DNA of 64,000 bases. It comes from Metarhizium brunneum. Taxonomy: Eukaryota; Ascomycota; Sordariomycetes; Hypocreales; Clavicipitaceae. The position numbers were made by a program, and so were the translations under genes. Each line of letters opens with the position of its first letter. Position 1 is the stretch's first letter. The stretch is from positions 5,332,001 to 5,396,000 of the forward strand of contig NC_089422.1 in assembly GCF_013426205.1 (NCBI RefSeq). Reading direction: 5' to 3'. Positions 36,101 to 48,611 of this stretch are shown here, one piece after another. The notes under the pieces are model-generated. The model did no database searches and had not been told where the DNA came from. It saw nothing but the letters and a program-made list of their open reading frames with translations.

Positions 36101-39100
36101 GAGGCTGACGGCGGTACCCATGCCTCAATGGTGACGAGTGGATGCTGCGTCGGACCTGTTCCATATTTCGTCACAGCACCAAAGTCTTGGGTTGCTGCCG
36201 TGAGAACACTTGCAGGTACGGGAGCAGACGGGGACTGAGGCGCGACGCCACGACCACATCCAGGGTTGTTGGCATCGTCAATATTAGTCGGCTGAGGTAA
36301 TATGAGTACCCCGAAATTAGGCAATCATACGGGTGAATAGCATTGGCTGTCAAATGAAGAGCTCGTAAAGGCGCACTAATAAACCTTGGTGCAACGTGCC
36401 GGCCATGATTCTTAGAACGAAACCTTCAATGCCACGGACAAGCCTGACATTGCTTTTGAGTTGGGATCTTTGCCGTTGCAATGAATGGCGCCTAATTGCC
36501 TCGGTAGCCATAGAGGCGTATCGACCTGACGGGCACTTGGAACCCCAACATGCTGCTGTCATCAATTGGTAGGAAGCTGGAACATGCCCATCAACTTAAC
36601 CACAGAGCTGGATCCAGCAGCAACATGCTCTCGTGGCTGGCGTGCTGGCGTCTGGACGGGTGACAAGGGGGTGCCAGTGGGTCTCCCAGCCATTGCTTTT
36701 CGACAAGGATGAAAGAGCTGGTGGTGCATGCTGTGAACCATGGTGGAGCGTGTTTTCTCCCAGGAAGGCCCAATAGTTTGTGAATCTCTACTACAGGTAT
36801 CTGTGCGGCAAGGGAAGAGGGTTCCAAGGTGAGGTGTCCGAAGCTGGAGTGCTGCAACACTGCATGTGGGTGATATCACAGCCGATCAACTTTTTGGCAG
36901 CAGATCACATCGTCGGGGGGAAGCCACGTAAGAAATGCCAAAATGCCAGGTCAGGTGCCTAGGGTACACAGCATGGAGTACCATTCATGCCACATCTGTC
37001 TAGAGCAAGCGTAGAAATATCCGTATGCATTCGATCAGTCAGAGTTGGGCCGTGCAACACTAAAAGTGTAGATTCGAAATGTGGCCTCTGTGTAGGCAAT
37101 TGGAGACTGGGTTCATAAGAAGATGCACCATGACCGGAAATAGCCGCCTAGGGAAATCATCGCTCGTGAGCAGATGATTGTCGGGTTTGTTGCGTTAGGG
37201 TTTTCCCGTGGGCCGTTGTCGGCGTGTCTTCTAAGTGATTCCTCCACGAAGACGAAAATCGAACATCTCGACCTATACCGTACTGTCAGTTCTCTGAAGA
37301 GTACTCCGTATACTACAGAGAGTAGTGTCTTACACGGAAACAGCGAGACAAACTTGTCAAACTGGTAGAGCCACCATGTCTAGGATAACAGACATTTGGC
37401 TCGCGAGAGTTGTGGTGGAACGCGCCGCCGCGACGCTTGGACGAGATGCTGAACCATGGAGATATGGGTACATGATGAGACCAGAGGATCGTAGTCCGTA
37501 CCTCACGAGACATGACTCACTTGTAGTAACCGCAAAGCCATCGAGTCATCGGTTTCGTTGATGCAATCCTCCATGTTAGTTGAATTATGTATCATTGGAG
37601 ACTGTGTCCAAGTTCCTGTGCAGGCTGCCAAGGCAAGGTGGTTTGAGTTGTAACCCAATCCTCAGTCATTTCAGCGGGCCATCTTCGCCGCAAACTGGCC
37701 ATTGAAGGAATTGGGCTCACCCAATTATGTCGCTCTGACATCTGATAGGTATAAAAAGCACGAAAGCTTCGAGAGCAGTTGGTAGCAGCCATTTTGAAGT
37801 TGGACTGGTTTGGAAGCTGTTTCCGAGAGCTTCAATGTTGTGTTGGCGTTAGTGTGGAGCTGCTTGACACTTGATGGGCCTGGCGGCAAGTGCAAAGGGC
37901 TCGAATATTTTGCTCCTGCATTTTCCGTCTGTCTGCTGTCGACAGTCTCGGCCCCCACCCTTTGGAGTGGTCCTTCGATGCCAGACTGGGGCGACAGAAC
38001 TGCTATTCTCCCTGATATCACTTGAATATACTACTCCCGGACGGCCAGCCTTATTAGAAATGAGCTGGTTCCGAGCTAGCATGTCCGGGTGTCGAGTGGC
38101 TTTTCCGCTTCGATACATTCATCACCATCAGCTGAGTACATGTGCGAAATACTCGGGCCAGTCGTCAAGGTTCTGTCCAACCAAGCAGTTGCGACATCGA
38201 GTCGTCGTGTTGCACCGCCCACAAATAGCTGCGGAGTGTCCGACGCAGCGGTCGTCTATACGGGTAGAAGAAATTTCTGAACAAGTTATTTCAAACTTGT
38301 ATTGTCGAGGTAGGAGTATTAAGCACTTCCCATCTTGCACGTTTGTCCGAGGTAGCACTGATAATGACACAAAACTGCCAAGGTCAACGAGATGAGCCTG
38401 CCGGCAAGACCCAGCCCAAAGGATGAGGCGTGCCTCCTACGCAAGGATCAGGGTGGGAGAGCTGGCACTCCACTATCTTTCCCCACGCAGGTCCTCAAGC
38501 AAGACATCATCAAGAGAAAGGATCTGTCTAATGTGGGTGCCGGTGCCCTGTCGAAGCTCTCGGTGTCGTGATACTACTCCGTACTATCCATCATGGCCCA
38601 GTCCCCGCCGTCTATTGTGCCTGCACGGAACTGCCACGCTGGATTTCATTGAAAAGGCTACTGCACTGCACGACAGCTTGTCACCAGCAGCATGTGCCTT
38701 GCGACTGCTCGGTACGAAATACTCGTTTATTGTACAATTCTTGCGGATTGTTCTCGAACAGCATAAGCTTGGCACCTGAGACCATGTCTGGAACCCTACA
38801 TAATGCACCACCTCTCCCTGGTCAAGCTGCTCGTCATCATGTTCACCACCAGGGTTGAGGAAGCGAGTGCCTGGTAGCATTTGGAGCGGCATGGTGATTG
38901 AGAGCTCATCATAATGGGCAAATCCCACTAGGAGAAGCTATGTACGCCTACCTACCTTGGGGTGGCGGAACGATGTTAAGGAGTTTATGACGACGGGCGT
39001 ACGGAGGACCAGGGACAGCACTACATACATAGCTTCTCCCCACATGCTATCCGGTCCTCCTTTCATCTTGTACAATATTACGGGACAAACAGGCCATTTT

Positions 39101-41407
39101 GTATGATACACCCTGCCAGCCATGGTCCATTTCGGCCACTTCGCGACTTGTGAATCCGTGGCAGTCGGAAGGTCCAGCAGCCCTTCTGGCGCAGCAAGGA
39201 ACTGAAGCCGGGACGGAGATGGCGGCTCGCTGTCGACTGCTTGGTATCGTCCTGTCTCTCCTCGACGGCTCTCAGGCGCTCACTGTCTGCATGACATTGC
39301 TTTTGTAGCGCCTCTGTCTCTTCCTGAGCATGTGGCCACTCTGGTTGGGTGTCTAGCCTAGACTCAATCAAGCTTAGAGATTGATACGTTGACCCACTCA
39401 GGCACCTGGAGCTAGTTGTGCTTTCGACCGCTCAACTGGGAATCCACGTCGCCGCCGCTTCTGCACATTCGACGTGTCATGGGTCTGACCGTGTTTACCG
39501 CTGGCCTGGCTCCAAAGTTCGTGAGCCCAAGACTGCTCGAGGCGAAGGAGACTGCAACTGGATCCCATTGTACTGTCTGGTGCCTCAACCATTCGTCACT
39601 TCTCTGGTCCAGGGACCCAACCCCGCTGACCGCTCTCATCAACTATGGAGTCTTAGCTGGGACGAATAACGCAACATCACCATGTTCCCAATGCCCATTA
39701 TCAGCTCGGAAGGAACTCCCGCCTGCGCCACCTTCTTTACAATAGGCCCTATCGCTGCGTTTTTGGAGCTATCCCCGGCAACTGGGTCAAGCAAGAGGCA
39801 TGTCATTGATATAGTACTCCGTACTCCATACTGCCCGTCATTGACCCGTACTGGCCACCCCTTCAGGCTCTCATGAGAAATACTACCGAGAACAGACTTC
39901 CATTCAGGTACATGGGGCATACAGTACACTTTAAACACACAAGCCTTCCACGCCAACGGGGATGATGGAGAATAATGCTTTTGCCAGAAAATAGCCTACA
40001 AATGACGAGCAGCAACTAGTTCAATGGTCAGCTAAATGTTTGACATTGACTCTGGGCCATGGAGCCACTAGGGCCATTCTTCTTGCAAGTGTCTTGCGAC
40101 AAGGGCGAAAAGGAAATTTGGCACCCAGGTTGGCCTTGACCACAATAGCCACCCAACTATCCGAGCCCTGTTGCTGCCGGGGTGGCCATAGCACCCGGAG
40201 CCTGCAAGAATTGTACATACCCCCTGTTCGCTCGACAATGTGTATGCTGGGGTGGCAAGACAAAGTGAACGTTGTAATTGGGACAAAGATGGGGTGCTGT
40301 CCAAGAAGTAGATGTACTCCCTTCATGCTAGTATGTAGTTGGTAGTTGACATACTACTATGACGGACCCTGGGGTGTTGGCCCTGTGACGGCCAACACAT
40401 CGACAGCTTCTTCTATCGTACCGGGTTTCTTCTCTCTTGGAAATTCTTTTGTTCCCCTTCCCCTTACACGCACCTAACCATTTTCACTCGTCTTCTGTGA
40501 GACAGCTCGAGCTGGGCTTGAAAACGACACCAGGTGTGGCGGACGTTTCATCGTGTTGTGATTCGATCAGCTCCAACCATTTGCACTTGTACACATTCTT
40601 CTGCGCCGTGGCTGATTTTGTCCACATCTCAACTTGCCTTTATGGTCAAATTGCATTGGCACTTGGGTCAAGTCGGCTTTTCTCACCAATCACGGCGATC
40701 AGGGGCCGTCTTCTAAATAGAGGTTGGTGTTTAATACTTCTACCATTTCACATCATCAACGATTTACCTCTCTATACCGGCCAGGGTCTCTCTTCTGCAG
40801 AGTGTTGGCATTGTTTTGCTCCCAGCTTATACCGAAGAAAACCCACTGCCGTCATCCTATAATTCGCTCGGAGTTACAAGTCACTTTGGCTGTGCTGTCT
40901 TGTCTACTAAGTGTCAGGTGTCCCGAAGGCATCACGGCCTGCCACGGATCTCCGCAGAGAACGCGGCAAGAGTGCTGGAAGCGCAAATATAACGTCTGTG
41001 GGAGGCAGACAGTGTGTCTAACGGGACCCGGATTAAGCTTTGATCTCGAAGAGGAGAAGATAGCTGTCGGTTCTTCGAGGCGAATTCTCACACTTCAATT
41101 TAGCATACTGAGCAAAACGGATGTGTTTTGCTGCTTTCTGTCATTTTGATCGAGTATCTAATAATATCGCTTGCATCAATACCAGTTGCATCTAGCTCTG
41201 AGAATCGGCCCCCCTACTCACTTGTCACCACGATCACTTATTCGAGTCTACGCGGCAGGAGTCTCGGCGGTGCGCTGGTCGTTGTGGGCTGGGAGTTGTT
41301 CGGAAACTTGAGTTGCTGGTATTGGGACTGTTTGGGTGAGAACTCCCAGCCGGTCCTAATCTAATTCGACCAATCTGGCGCAATTATCAACTGCTTTGCC
41401 TCTACAG
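33162..41407. other. 8.2-kb gene-poor region
   Basis: Long stretch with many short open frames but none with recognisable composition, domains or convincing splice context. It is the window's richest region for TACTCCGTA/TACGGAGTA (34344, 34930, 35202, 35439, 35479, 37302, 38575, 39815). A 14-bp inverted repeat, GGAGAAGCTATGTA, occurs at 38931-38944 and 39026-39039. From about 40400 to 41400 the sequence is pyrimidine-rich and probably includes the leader and first exon of the bZIP gene. Confidence 0.4.
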
Positions 41408-43255
41408 GCACCGATAGCCCAAGACAGTCCCGGTTCTGCGACTAGCGATTCAACATTTGGGACCACTCCAAATTCTCCTCGCACACCGTCTACTCCCTCT
41501 TGGAGAAATAAGATTTTGCCAGTGCCACCAAAGCTCCAAGATTTTACCCAAAAAGCAGCGACGGATAGGAGAGAAAATCAATGTGCCGGTCTTCGGGACC
41601 AAGGACAGTTAGGGATTCAGGTCTCGATGTCCCAGAGAGACACCTCGACTCGACCTGCATCTCGTCGAACTTCCACATCTCCAACTACACCGGTAGAAGT
41701 AGGAGCCTGTCCTTTTGGATCATCTGTTGGTAACCATGACGCAGCCAATGATGCCATAAAGCTGCTACCTAAAGAAAACTCCGGTCGAAATCAACAAATA
41801 CCGCCCAAGTCTTTAGGCATGCTGAACATATTGAATCCATCAGATCCACGACCAAAGGACTCACACATAGCCCATGATTCTTCATCGCCAGTTGTACAGC
41901 AGTCTGCAAGCGCGTATCAATCTTGGACGCATGGGTTTCCGCGACAGCCGGGTTTCGGCCATTCAGCATCTGCATCGTATCCAGGAATTCCTGTCGGGAA
42001 CGCCAATTTGGTGTCAGGACCTGAACGGCAATCACCAACTGTGGGCTACCCATTCTCCAATGTGAATGAACCTAGGAAAGCTCTCAGTCCGAAAGTACCA
42101 CGAGCTTCAAGTCTGAGCCAGAGTAGTGGTCCGCCCCGCGAATTTGATCGCAGACAACACGGATACGTTCCATCAGTATCGCCAGCCAAACGTCCATATG
42201 AAGCCGACTCGGCAGAGGAGCCTAGGCAGCTTCCTAGCTTCCATCAGACTCCCAGAATTGCCCAAACAGCGCCACAGGTCCCTACTCCACCAACTCGGTC
42301 CCTCTCGCAGTCTATGAATAGAGTTACTGAAGTATCTCACGTTCAAGGGCAACCGGGGCCACCCCAGGACATTCAAGCACCACCTTCTCACACTCAATTC
42401 CAGCTTGGGCAGCTATCCAGTGTGAGCCAGCCGCCTGAGGCTTCTCCTTGGACTGAGGTGATGCGCCGGTCTGCCGGGTCGGGGAGCATGGAGGGACAGC
42501 AAGCCTATATGACACTGCCGGGCAGCGACATCCCGATACCTGTTCAAGTCGATTACTCACAAGCCTCGAGGAAAGCGGACGAGAAACGACAGCGTAACGC
42601 GAAAGCGTCAACTAGACACCGCCGGAAAAAAAAGACAATGCAAGAAGAAAATGTGAGGCAATTACAGGAACTGAAGGATGAGCGACAACAAATGTCCGAA
42701 GAGATAGATTACTTGAGACGTCAACGTGACTTTTACCGGGAGGAGAGAAATCGACTTCGAGATATTGTATCTCGAACGCCCGGGATTCATCAGCATGCAG
42801 CCGGACCCCGAAGCCCAACTCCCACCAGAAGTATCGACTCACATACAGATCACAGCCCTGTATCGCAGCACCTCATACCAACACCAACACAGGGTTATTC
42901 CAGCGATCCTGCTTCTATAGATCGAGCAGCGCAGCGACCGAAGATGGAAGAGCGGGCAGAATTTGCCGGGCCTGGACCTGGCACGACTCCGGTCGGGTTG
43001 GCACCGCCTCATGGTCATCTATACAATATCCCGCCTCGTCCTACGTCGGCTGCATCGTCAGGAAGTGGAGATAGACTACCGCCGTTGAGAGCCATGGAAG
43101 GGCCATCTCCAACGGTTCAGCATATCGGTTCTGGACAAGCTCACGAACAAGACCCTAGAACAGGTCAGTGGCGCCCGGTGCCTCAACGGCAGGTTGAAAC
43201 AGGTTGGGCAACGGTCCCCAGAAAGTTGGGTGATAGTCAAACTCACCCTTGGTGA
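41408..43255 (+). CDS. bZIP-like transcription factor, first exon not located
   Basis: An open frame of about 615 codons starts after an acceptor (CTCTACAG ending at 41407) and ends with TGA at 43253-43255. Most of the protein is Pro/Ser/Gln-rich and disordered (for example TPNSPRTPSTPSWRNK near the start). The functional core is encoded at about 42575-42775: a basic region RQRNAKASTRHRRKKK followed by a coiled coil with regular Leu and other hydrophobic positions (ENVRQLQELKDERQQMSEEI, then DYLRRQRDFYREERNRL). This matches the layout of fungal bZIP factors (N-X2-A basic region), except that His replaces the usual Ser/Cys before the final Arg. No ATG opens the frame before 41627. Either a small upstream exon exists (one possible exon runs 41121-41153, in phase) or translation starts at 41627. 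The exon 1 proposal is a guess. Confidence 0.8.
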   Translation, partial: APIAQDSPGSATSDSTFGTTPNSPRTPSTPSWRNKILPVPPKLQDFTQKAATDRRENQCAGLRDQGQLGIQVSMSQRDTSTRPASRRTSTSPTTPVEVGACPFGSSVGNHDAANDAIKLLPKENSGRNQQIPPKSLGMLNILNPSDPRPKDSHIAHDSSSPVVQQSASAYQSWTHGFPRQPGFGHSASASYPGIPVGNANLVSGPERQSPTVGYPFSNVNEPRKALSPKVPRASSLSQSSGPPREFDRRQHGYVPSVSPAKRPYEADSAEEPRQLPSFHQTPRIAQTAPQVPTPPTRSLSQSMNRVTEVSHVQGQPGPPQDIQAPPSHTQFQLGQLSSVSQPPEASPWTEVMRRSAGSGSMEGQQAYMTLPGSDIPIPVQVDYSQASRKADEKRQRNAKASTRHRRKKKTMQEENVRQLQELKDERQQMSEEIDYLRRQRDFYREERNRLRDIVSRTPGIHQHAAGPRSPTPTRSIDSHTDHSPVSQHLIPTPTQGYSSDPASIDRAAQRPKMEERAEFAGPGPGTTPVGLAPPHGHLYNIPPRPTSAASSGSGDRLPPLRAMEGPSPTVQHIGSGQAHEQDPRTGQWRPVPQRQVETGWATVPRKLGDSQTHPW

Positions 43256-44690
43256 ATCAGGGTGCGCTGTATTGCATCTCAAGCTCATTGGAACTACGGC
43301 TACGAGAGCTGAATATGAAGGAAGACGGTGTTGAGACGACACGACTACGAACGGCCCAAAGCCAACTCCTCCTGGGCGAAAATGCGCAGCACCCTGGAAT
43401 ATATGCATTTCCCCCCCTTTTAGGTCCCCACGACTCTTCTCACGGACAATGACGGTACACGTTTAGCTGGGCAACTGGCACTTTTGTATTTTGGTGATCG
43501 GAGTCTGTGTTCAGTTGAATGTGTTTCTATCTTTGTTTTGATTTGGTGTCTGTTTGTGGACCTTTGCAGACATCCTGGAGAAAGTCACAAGAGACGAATC
43601 AGCGCGCCGGAGCCGGAAGGAGTACGGGGCTGTCTCAGGCCTGCGCTTGTTGGACTTCTACCTGCAAACCTACTGGATGGCTCGACTCTATAGTGCTAAC
43701 CAGACGACGGTAATAGGTTCCACAGTTGTATCTGGTAGCAAGACCAGCATCACGCACCCAATTGAGCAATACGAAGCAATAGGCAGTGGAGTTGCGAGTT
43801 GGAGAAAGTCGGAACAGCCGAAAACGTTTATGAAAGCATCGATACTCCTTTTATTTCCATATTTTGTCGTGTTTAATTCATTTATTCACTCCCTTTCCTT
43901 CCTGTTTCTTCTCTTTATTTCTTTATTTTTTTCTTTTGGTGTTCACATTCCTACGAAATACCCGTCGTTGAAGCGACTGGTGGGAAAAGCGCGCATGTAC
44001 AAGAGATACCCAAGCAATTACAGAACATTAGGAACCCGGATTCTGGTAACAGAAGGTTGAGAAGCTAAGCTGCAGAGCTGCGGTGTTTGGAGGCGTTTTT
44101 TTTTATTTATCTAGCTGAAAGAATTGTATGTGTATGCCGACGTAGAGCAGAGCAGACTTTGACTCTTGTTGAACTTGAAGTAGTATGATTATGGGTATAG
44201 TCGATTAGCTAGCAGGAAAACAGAATGGACCTCACGTTTACACCTTTGGCTTGTATTTGATGGACCCCGTGTCCCGTGTTTGGAGACTTGTGTGTGTATA
44301 TTCATCACCAGCTGATACTTGAAACCATGAACGAAGCACGCCCACATTTCCAGTGTAACCCGTAGGCGGTCAACCACGTGCATCCTACAGCAAGTGCGCC
44401 CCGGGCCCCGGCCCACCTCCTTCCTGTACGGCGCAACTGCGTGCGGAGTTGCAACCGTCGACCACAGGACATGAACGGAACAATGTAATTGTTGTGGCAT
44501 GCCGGGCTTGCTGCCGCCGCAAGATCGACATCGACCGCGCTTCATATGCCACTGCCGGGGTGGTATGTGTACAAGACAGATGCTCACCAGGCCTGTCTGG
44601 GCAGCCAATTTATCAGGTCTGCCCGGGTTCTCTATACGGGTGCGACACGGCCTACGACAAGTTCGTCGGCAGGCCTACACGACGCGGTCT
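43256..44690. other. Intergenic region
   Basis: Includes the bZIP 3' flank. A 169-codon plus-strand frame (43554-44060) ends in a Phe/Leu-rich, T-rich stretch that looks like untranslated sequence, not a protein. No gene is supported. Confidence 0.4.
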
Positions 44691-46101
44691 TCGGATATCG
44701 AAGCAGACCTAGCTGCGCCGAATGGCAAATCATGGTCGCAGCCGCTGGGTCTGTTTATCGGCAATGAGTTTAGGAACTCGGCAAAGGGGGGACGGATCAC
44801 TACGTTCAATCCATAGTACGTCGATTTACGTTTGCCTCTTCACATGACACCCCCGCTCACGGCTCCCACAGTACAGAGACGGAGATTTGCCAAGTGGTAG
44901 CTGCAACTTCTCAGGATGTCGACGCAGCCGTCGAGGCGTCTCGTCTCGCCTTGAAGAAACCATCATGGAAGTCGTTGTCGGGCACAGAGCGCGGCCACCT
45001 AATGAACAAGTTGGCAGATTTGGTTGATCAGCACCGCGAAACTCTTGCGGTTATCGAGACCCTCGATAATGGAAAGCCTTATTCCGTTTCCCTGGGCTTT
45101 GATGTCCCACACTTCTCCGAGGTCCTGCGCTACTATGCTGGGTACGCGGACAAGATTCACGGCAGCGTCATTGATGTTGGCCATGAGAAGATGGCATACA
45201 CTTTAAAGCAACCTATTGGGGTGTGCGGCCAGATTATTCCCTGGAACTATCCGCTGGCCATGGCAGCTTGGAAGCTCGGTCCTGCCCTGTGTTGTGGAAA
45301 CACGGTGGTGCTGAAGCTTGCTGAACAGACGCCCCTGTCCATGCTCTATGTCGGCAAATTGATCCGTGAGGCCGGATTTCCTCCCGGTGTGATTAATATT
45401 ATCAACGGCCATGGCGGGCTAGCAGGTGCGGCGCTAGCATTACACAGAGACGTGGATAAGATTGCATTCACCGGCAGCACTGCCACGGGTAAAGACGTGA
45501 TGCGTATGGCATCTACAACCATGAAGGCTGTTACGCTGGAGACTGGCGGCAAGTCACCGCTGATCGTGTTTGATGAACATCCATTTTAGGTGATCCCTTC
45601 GAGGCTACAACCTACCAGGGACCACAAGTCAGCGCCACGCAGCGAGATCGCATTTTGTCTTATATCAGAACTGCTCAGACCGAGAATGCAAACATTATAC
45701 ATCCATGCGGGGCTATTCCGGAACTTCCTAGAACGGGGTTTTTTGTCCCGCCCACTATTTTTACCGATGTCAACACTGCCGCGACTATCTTCAAGGAAGA
45801 AATATTTGGACCCTGTGCCGCGGTAGCCCGATTCAAGACTGAGCAGGAGGCACTCGATATTGCCAACTCGACACGGTACGGACTTGCTGGGGCTGTGTTC
45901 ACGCGGGACATGGCTCGTTCACATCGTGTGGCGAGGGAACTAGAAGCTGGCATGGTCTGGGTAAATAGCAGCAATGATTCTGACGTGAGGGTTCCTTTTG
46001 GCGGCGTTAAAGAGAGTGGGATAGGAAGAGAGCTGGGCGAGGATGGATTGAGGGGGTATTATAGTGTGAAGGCGGTTCATGTAAACTTGACGGAGAGTTG
46101 A
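44691..46101 (+). pseudogene. Aldehyde dehydrogenase pseudogene lacking the catalytic cysteine segment
   Basis: The first part reads APNGKSWSQPLGLFIGNEFR and continues across a good intron (44816-44871, donor GTACGT) into a normal NAD-dependent aldehyde dehydrogenase: PWNYPLAMAAWKLGPAL, FTGSTATGK and LETGGKSPLIVF. At 45580-45589 the frame then runs into a stop (HPF then TAG). The remaining protein resumes in another frame at 45592 with DPFEATTYQGPQVSATQRDR and continues to EEIFGPC, PFGGVKESGIGRELG and the C-terminus. About 50 residues that should lie between these parts, including the catalytic GQXC segment, are absent from the DNA. No ATG precedes the N-terminal part in frame. So the gene has a deletion, a frameshift and no visible start. 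The rest is well preserved, which suggests recent loss. Confidence 0.85.
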
Positions 46102-46706
46102 AGGTTGAACCCTCATCAATCGACGACATTGGAATAAAAGTTTGATGTCAACGAGTGTCTCGTCAGAACACATCATCAAATGAGTCGAATGAAAGGTTCA
46201 AACTACTGAAGGATGTAAGGCTGAAATTAGAGGCCAGCTAGCAAACCCACCAGCTACGATCTTTCCATGTTCTGTTCAGTAAAAAGGTGGTCTTTTCGAT
46301 GCCTCAATTCCGTCGATAAATTGATTATGGACCCAATCAAGGACCAGGTCCACATTTAATACGATCCATAGCTGCCAATTGTGACAAGTAGTAATTGCAA
46401 GCTTGGATAAAAGCGGGTCGGACCAAAACGTCGTGGCGCCCTGGCGTCCATCATGTACGTATTACGTTAACCTATTACAGCCAGCTCGTCACATCTCGAA
46501 GGAAACTGATCCGAACATCTGGCCTTGAGCGGCCCCTACTTCAGCTCCGAATCCTAAATCGACTGACAGCTATCCTGTCGCATTCATTGTTTCCGCCATC
46601 CTATAGAGCGAATAATAACCACACTTTGGCAAACAATTGTCTTCCCATCCCTACCATCCGCAGCTTCGAGGCCGGTTAATCCGCGAGTCTGGGCCTATTG
46701 CCAGTC
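46102..46706. other. Intergenic region upstream of SEC12
   Basis: Promoter and leader of SEC12; no gene or notable repeat seen. Confidence 0.45.
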
Positions 46707-48611
46707 ATGGCTCCCTCGTTTCCCGGTGCCCGCGCCGAGGTTGATTACCCTATCTACTCAATCGACTTTGATCCTGAGGATGCGAATAGATTAGTTGTTG
46801 GTGGTGGAGGTGGTGCTGGGTGTTCCGGTGTCGGCAACAAGATTGTATGTGGTTTTTAGATGCGAACTACGAGAGATTTCCATCTCCTAAGTCGCAAAGA
46901 CTTGGCTAACACTGTCTGTCGTTCGTCTTAGACCGTCTTCGATGTCTCTCACCAAGACGAGATCCGAGCAGCCGGCGAAATCGAGCTATCTCGCGACGAA
47001 GACAGCGTCATGTCCATCGCCGTCGGCCCACACAAGGGCAAAACTACATACGTCTACGCTGGCATCAACTCCTCTCCAGAAGAAATTGCCAAAGGCACAA
47101 ATCAGCACTTGCGCCTCTTTTCTGTCGATCCCTCCAAAGCAAGACCGCTGGCTGCCATGACAGGCAGCCCCTCGAAGCCCAGAGCCTTCCCCGAGGCCAA
47201 AATCGCCGAAGCGTCCCGTACAGCGCTCTTTGCGAACCCGGACGCCAACGCATATCAGCGCTTGTTGCGTGTTTCGGGATCTATCGGCGCCGCAGCATCT
47301 GCTCTGGGCAAAGAACCTCAAATAGCCGTGTTTGAGACGACTACGCCGAAACCGAAAATACGCGGATTGCTAGAGCTAACGAAGGAAGCCGAGGCCATAG
47401 ATATTATTCAAACAGGAGATGATGAGTTCCAGCTGGCCTACGTTGACCGTTACGAGCTTTATATTGTTAATATTGGAAGCAAGGGGAATGGCGAGCCCCA
47501 GATGGTGTTTTCAATGCCGGACGACCATGGGGAGCGACCGCAATTCAGATCCATTCGGTATTTGACCCCAGAATTTGTTCTTGCCGTTTCCAATTTGCCC
47601 AAGAAGAATACCGGTGCGCTTATTCAGGGACTGCGGTTGCCTTCATCCAGCCACGAGAAGGCTAGACTGGCTGCCACGGCGAGGATATCGCGCAAAATGT
47701 CGGCCATAGCTTTAGCTGTGACTAACTTGTCGTTGCCGGCGTCGCCCACGGCTCCGGTAAGCAACGCACAGTTTGCGGTGGCTGTTGCTGGCAACGATTC
47801 GTCAATCTCGCTATACACACTGGAACATCAAGTCTCACCGGCCTTGAACCTGCTTCTCAACCTCTATCCTTTCTACACACTCAAGAACGTCCACGGCAAC
47901 GATAATATCTCAGGTCTCGCATTCTCAACTTTCATCACGCCCAAGACACATATCCGAGCACAATACGTTAAGCTGGCAAGCACGTCGCTTGGGAAAACTG
48001 TCGCCATCCAAAGCATCCCACTCAAAAAATTCGTTGACGTGCAAGCCCCTCGGAACAGGAAAGGTCCTCCTCGACCAACGCGCTACGTTGTTGCCATGCA
48101 GTCCCGCGCCCCATCTGCCCGGCCGCTTATCATAACCCTCAGTATCATTGTGCTTATTCTCGCGATCGTTGCCCAGTCCGTAAAGGAATTGTACGGCGTA
48201 GGCAAACCTGTCATCTTTGCACAACCATTTTTACCCTCGTGGCACGGAAGCCTTCGGCAGCCCAAAACGCAACCCTCGTATTCGTTTGAGAATGAGCTCA
48301 TTTCAAGCTTGGTCGACGGTAACATGGTCTTGGGATCTGGAGAGAAGTTTGTCCTACTCGAAGATGACCAACCGGTCGTTGTTGAGGGTGATGGTGAGCA
48401 GGCAACCAAGAAGCTCCGAGTCAACGTACGCGACTCTGATGCCCACGGCTCGGCGAGAGCATGGGATCAGCTCCACGTGGATGAACAAGACGCGTGGAAG
48501 GAGAGGCTTCGTGATGCGGGTGCCTGGACGCAAAACATGGGTGAGAATGTGTTCAAAGGGATTTTGTTTGGGGAGTTGGCTGGTGTTGTTGGGCGGGTTG
48601 TGGCCGGCTAG
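46707..48611 (+). CDS. SEC12: Sec12-type WD-repeat membrane protein, exchange factor for Sar1
   Basis: Exons 46707-46844 and 46932-48611 give 605 codons. Sec12 loads Sar1 with GTP at the ER and so starts COPII budding. The cytosolic N-terminal part looks like a degenerate WD propeller. It begins with YPIYSIDFDPEDANRLVVGG and has a Gly-rich loop GGGGGAGCSGVGNK, matching the K-loop region that Sec12 uses to bind Sar1. Later blades are weak, as usual for this family (NAQFAVAVAGNDSSISLYTL). One membrane segment, PLIITLSIIVLILAIVAQSV (residues 444-463), is followed by a lumenal tail of about 140 residues. This type II layout and the size fit filamentous fungal Sec12. The intron donor is GTATGT. 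SAR1 itself lies at 11.2-12.2 kb. Confidence 0.88.

Noticed and set aside
38931..39039. 14-bp inverted repeat GGAGAAGCTATGTA
   Set aside because: Too short and isolated to call an element; the spacer shows no further symmetry.
43554..44060. 169-codon frame downstream of the bZIP gene
   Set aside because: The C-terminal half is a T-rich untranslated-type sequence, and the start lies in the bZIP 3' flank.
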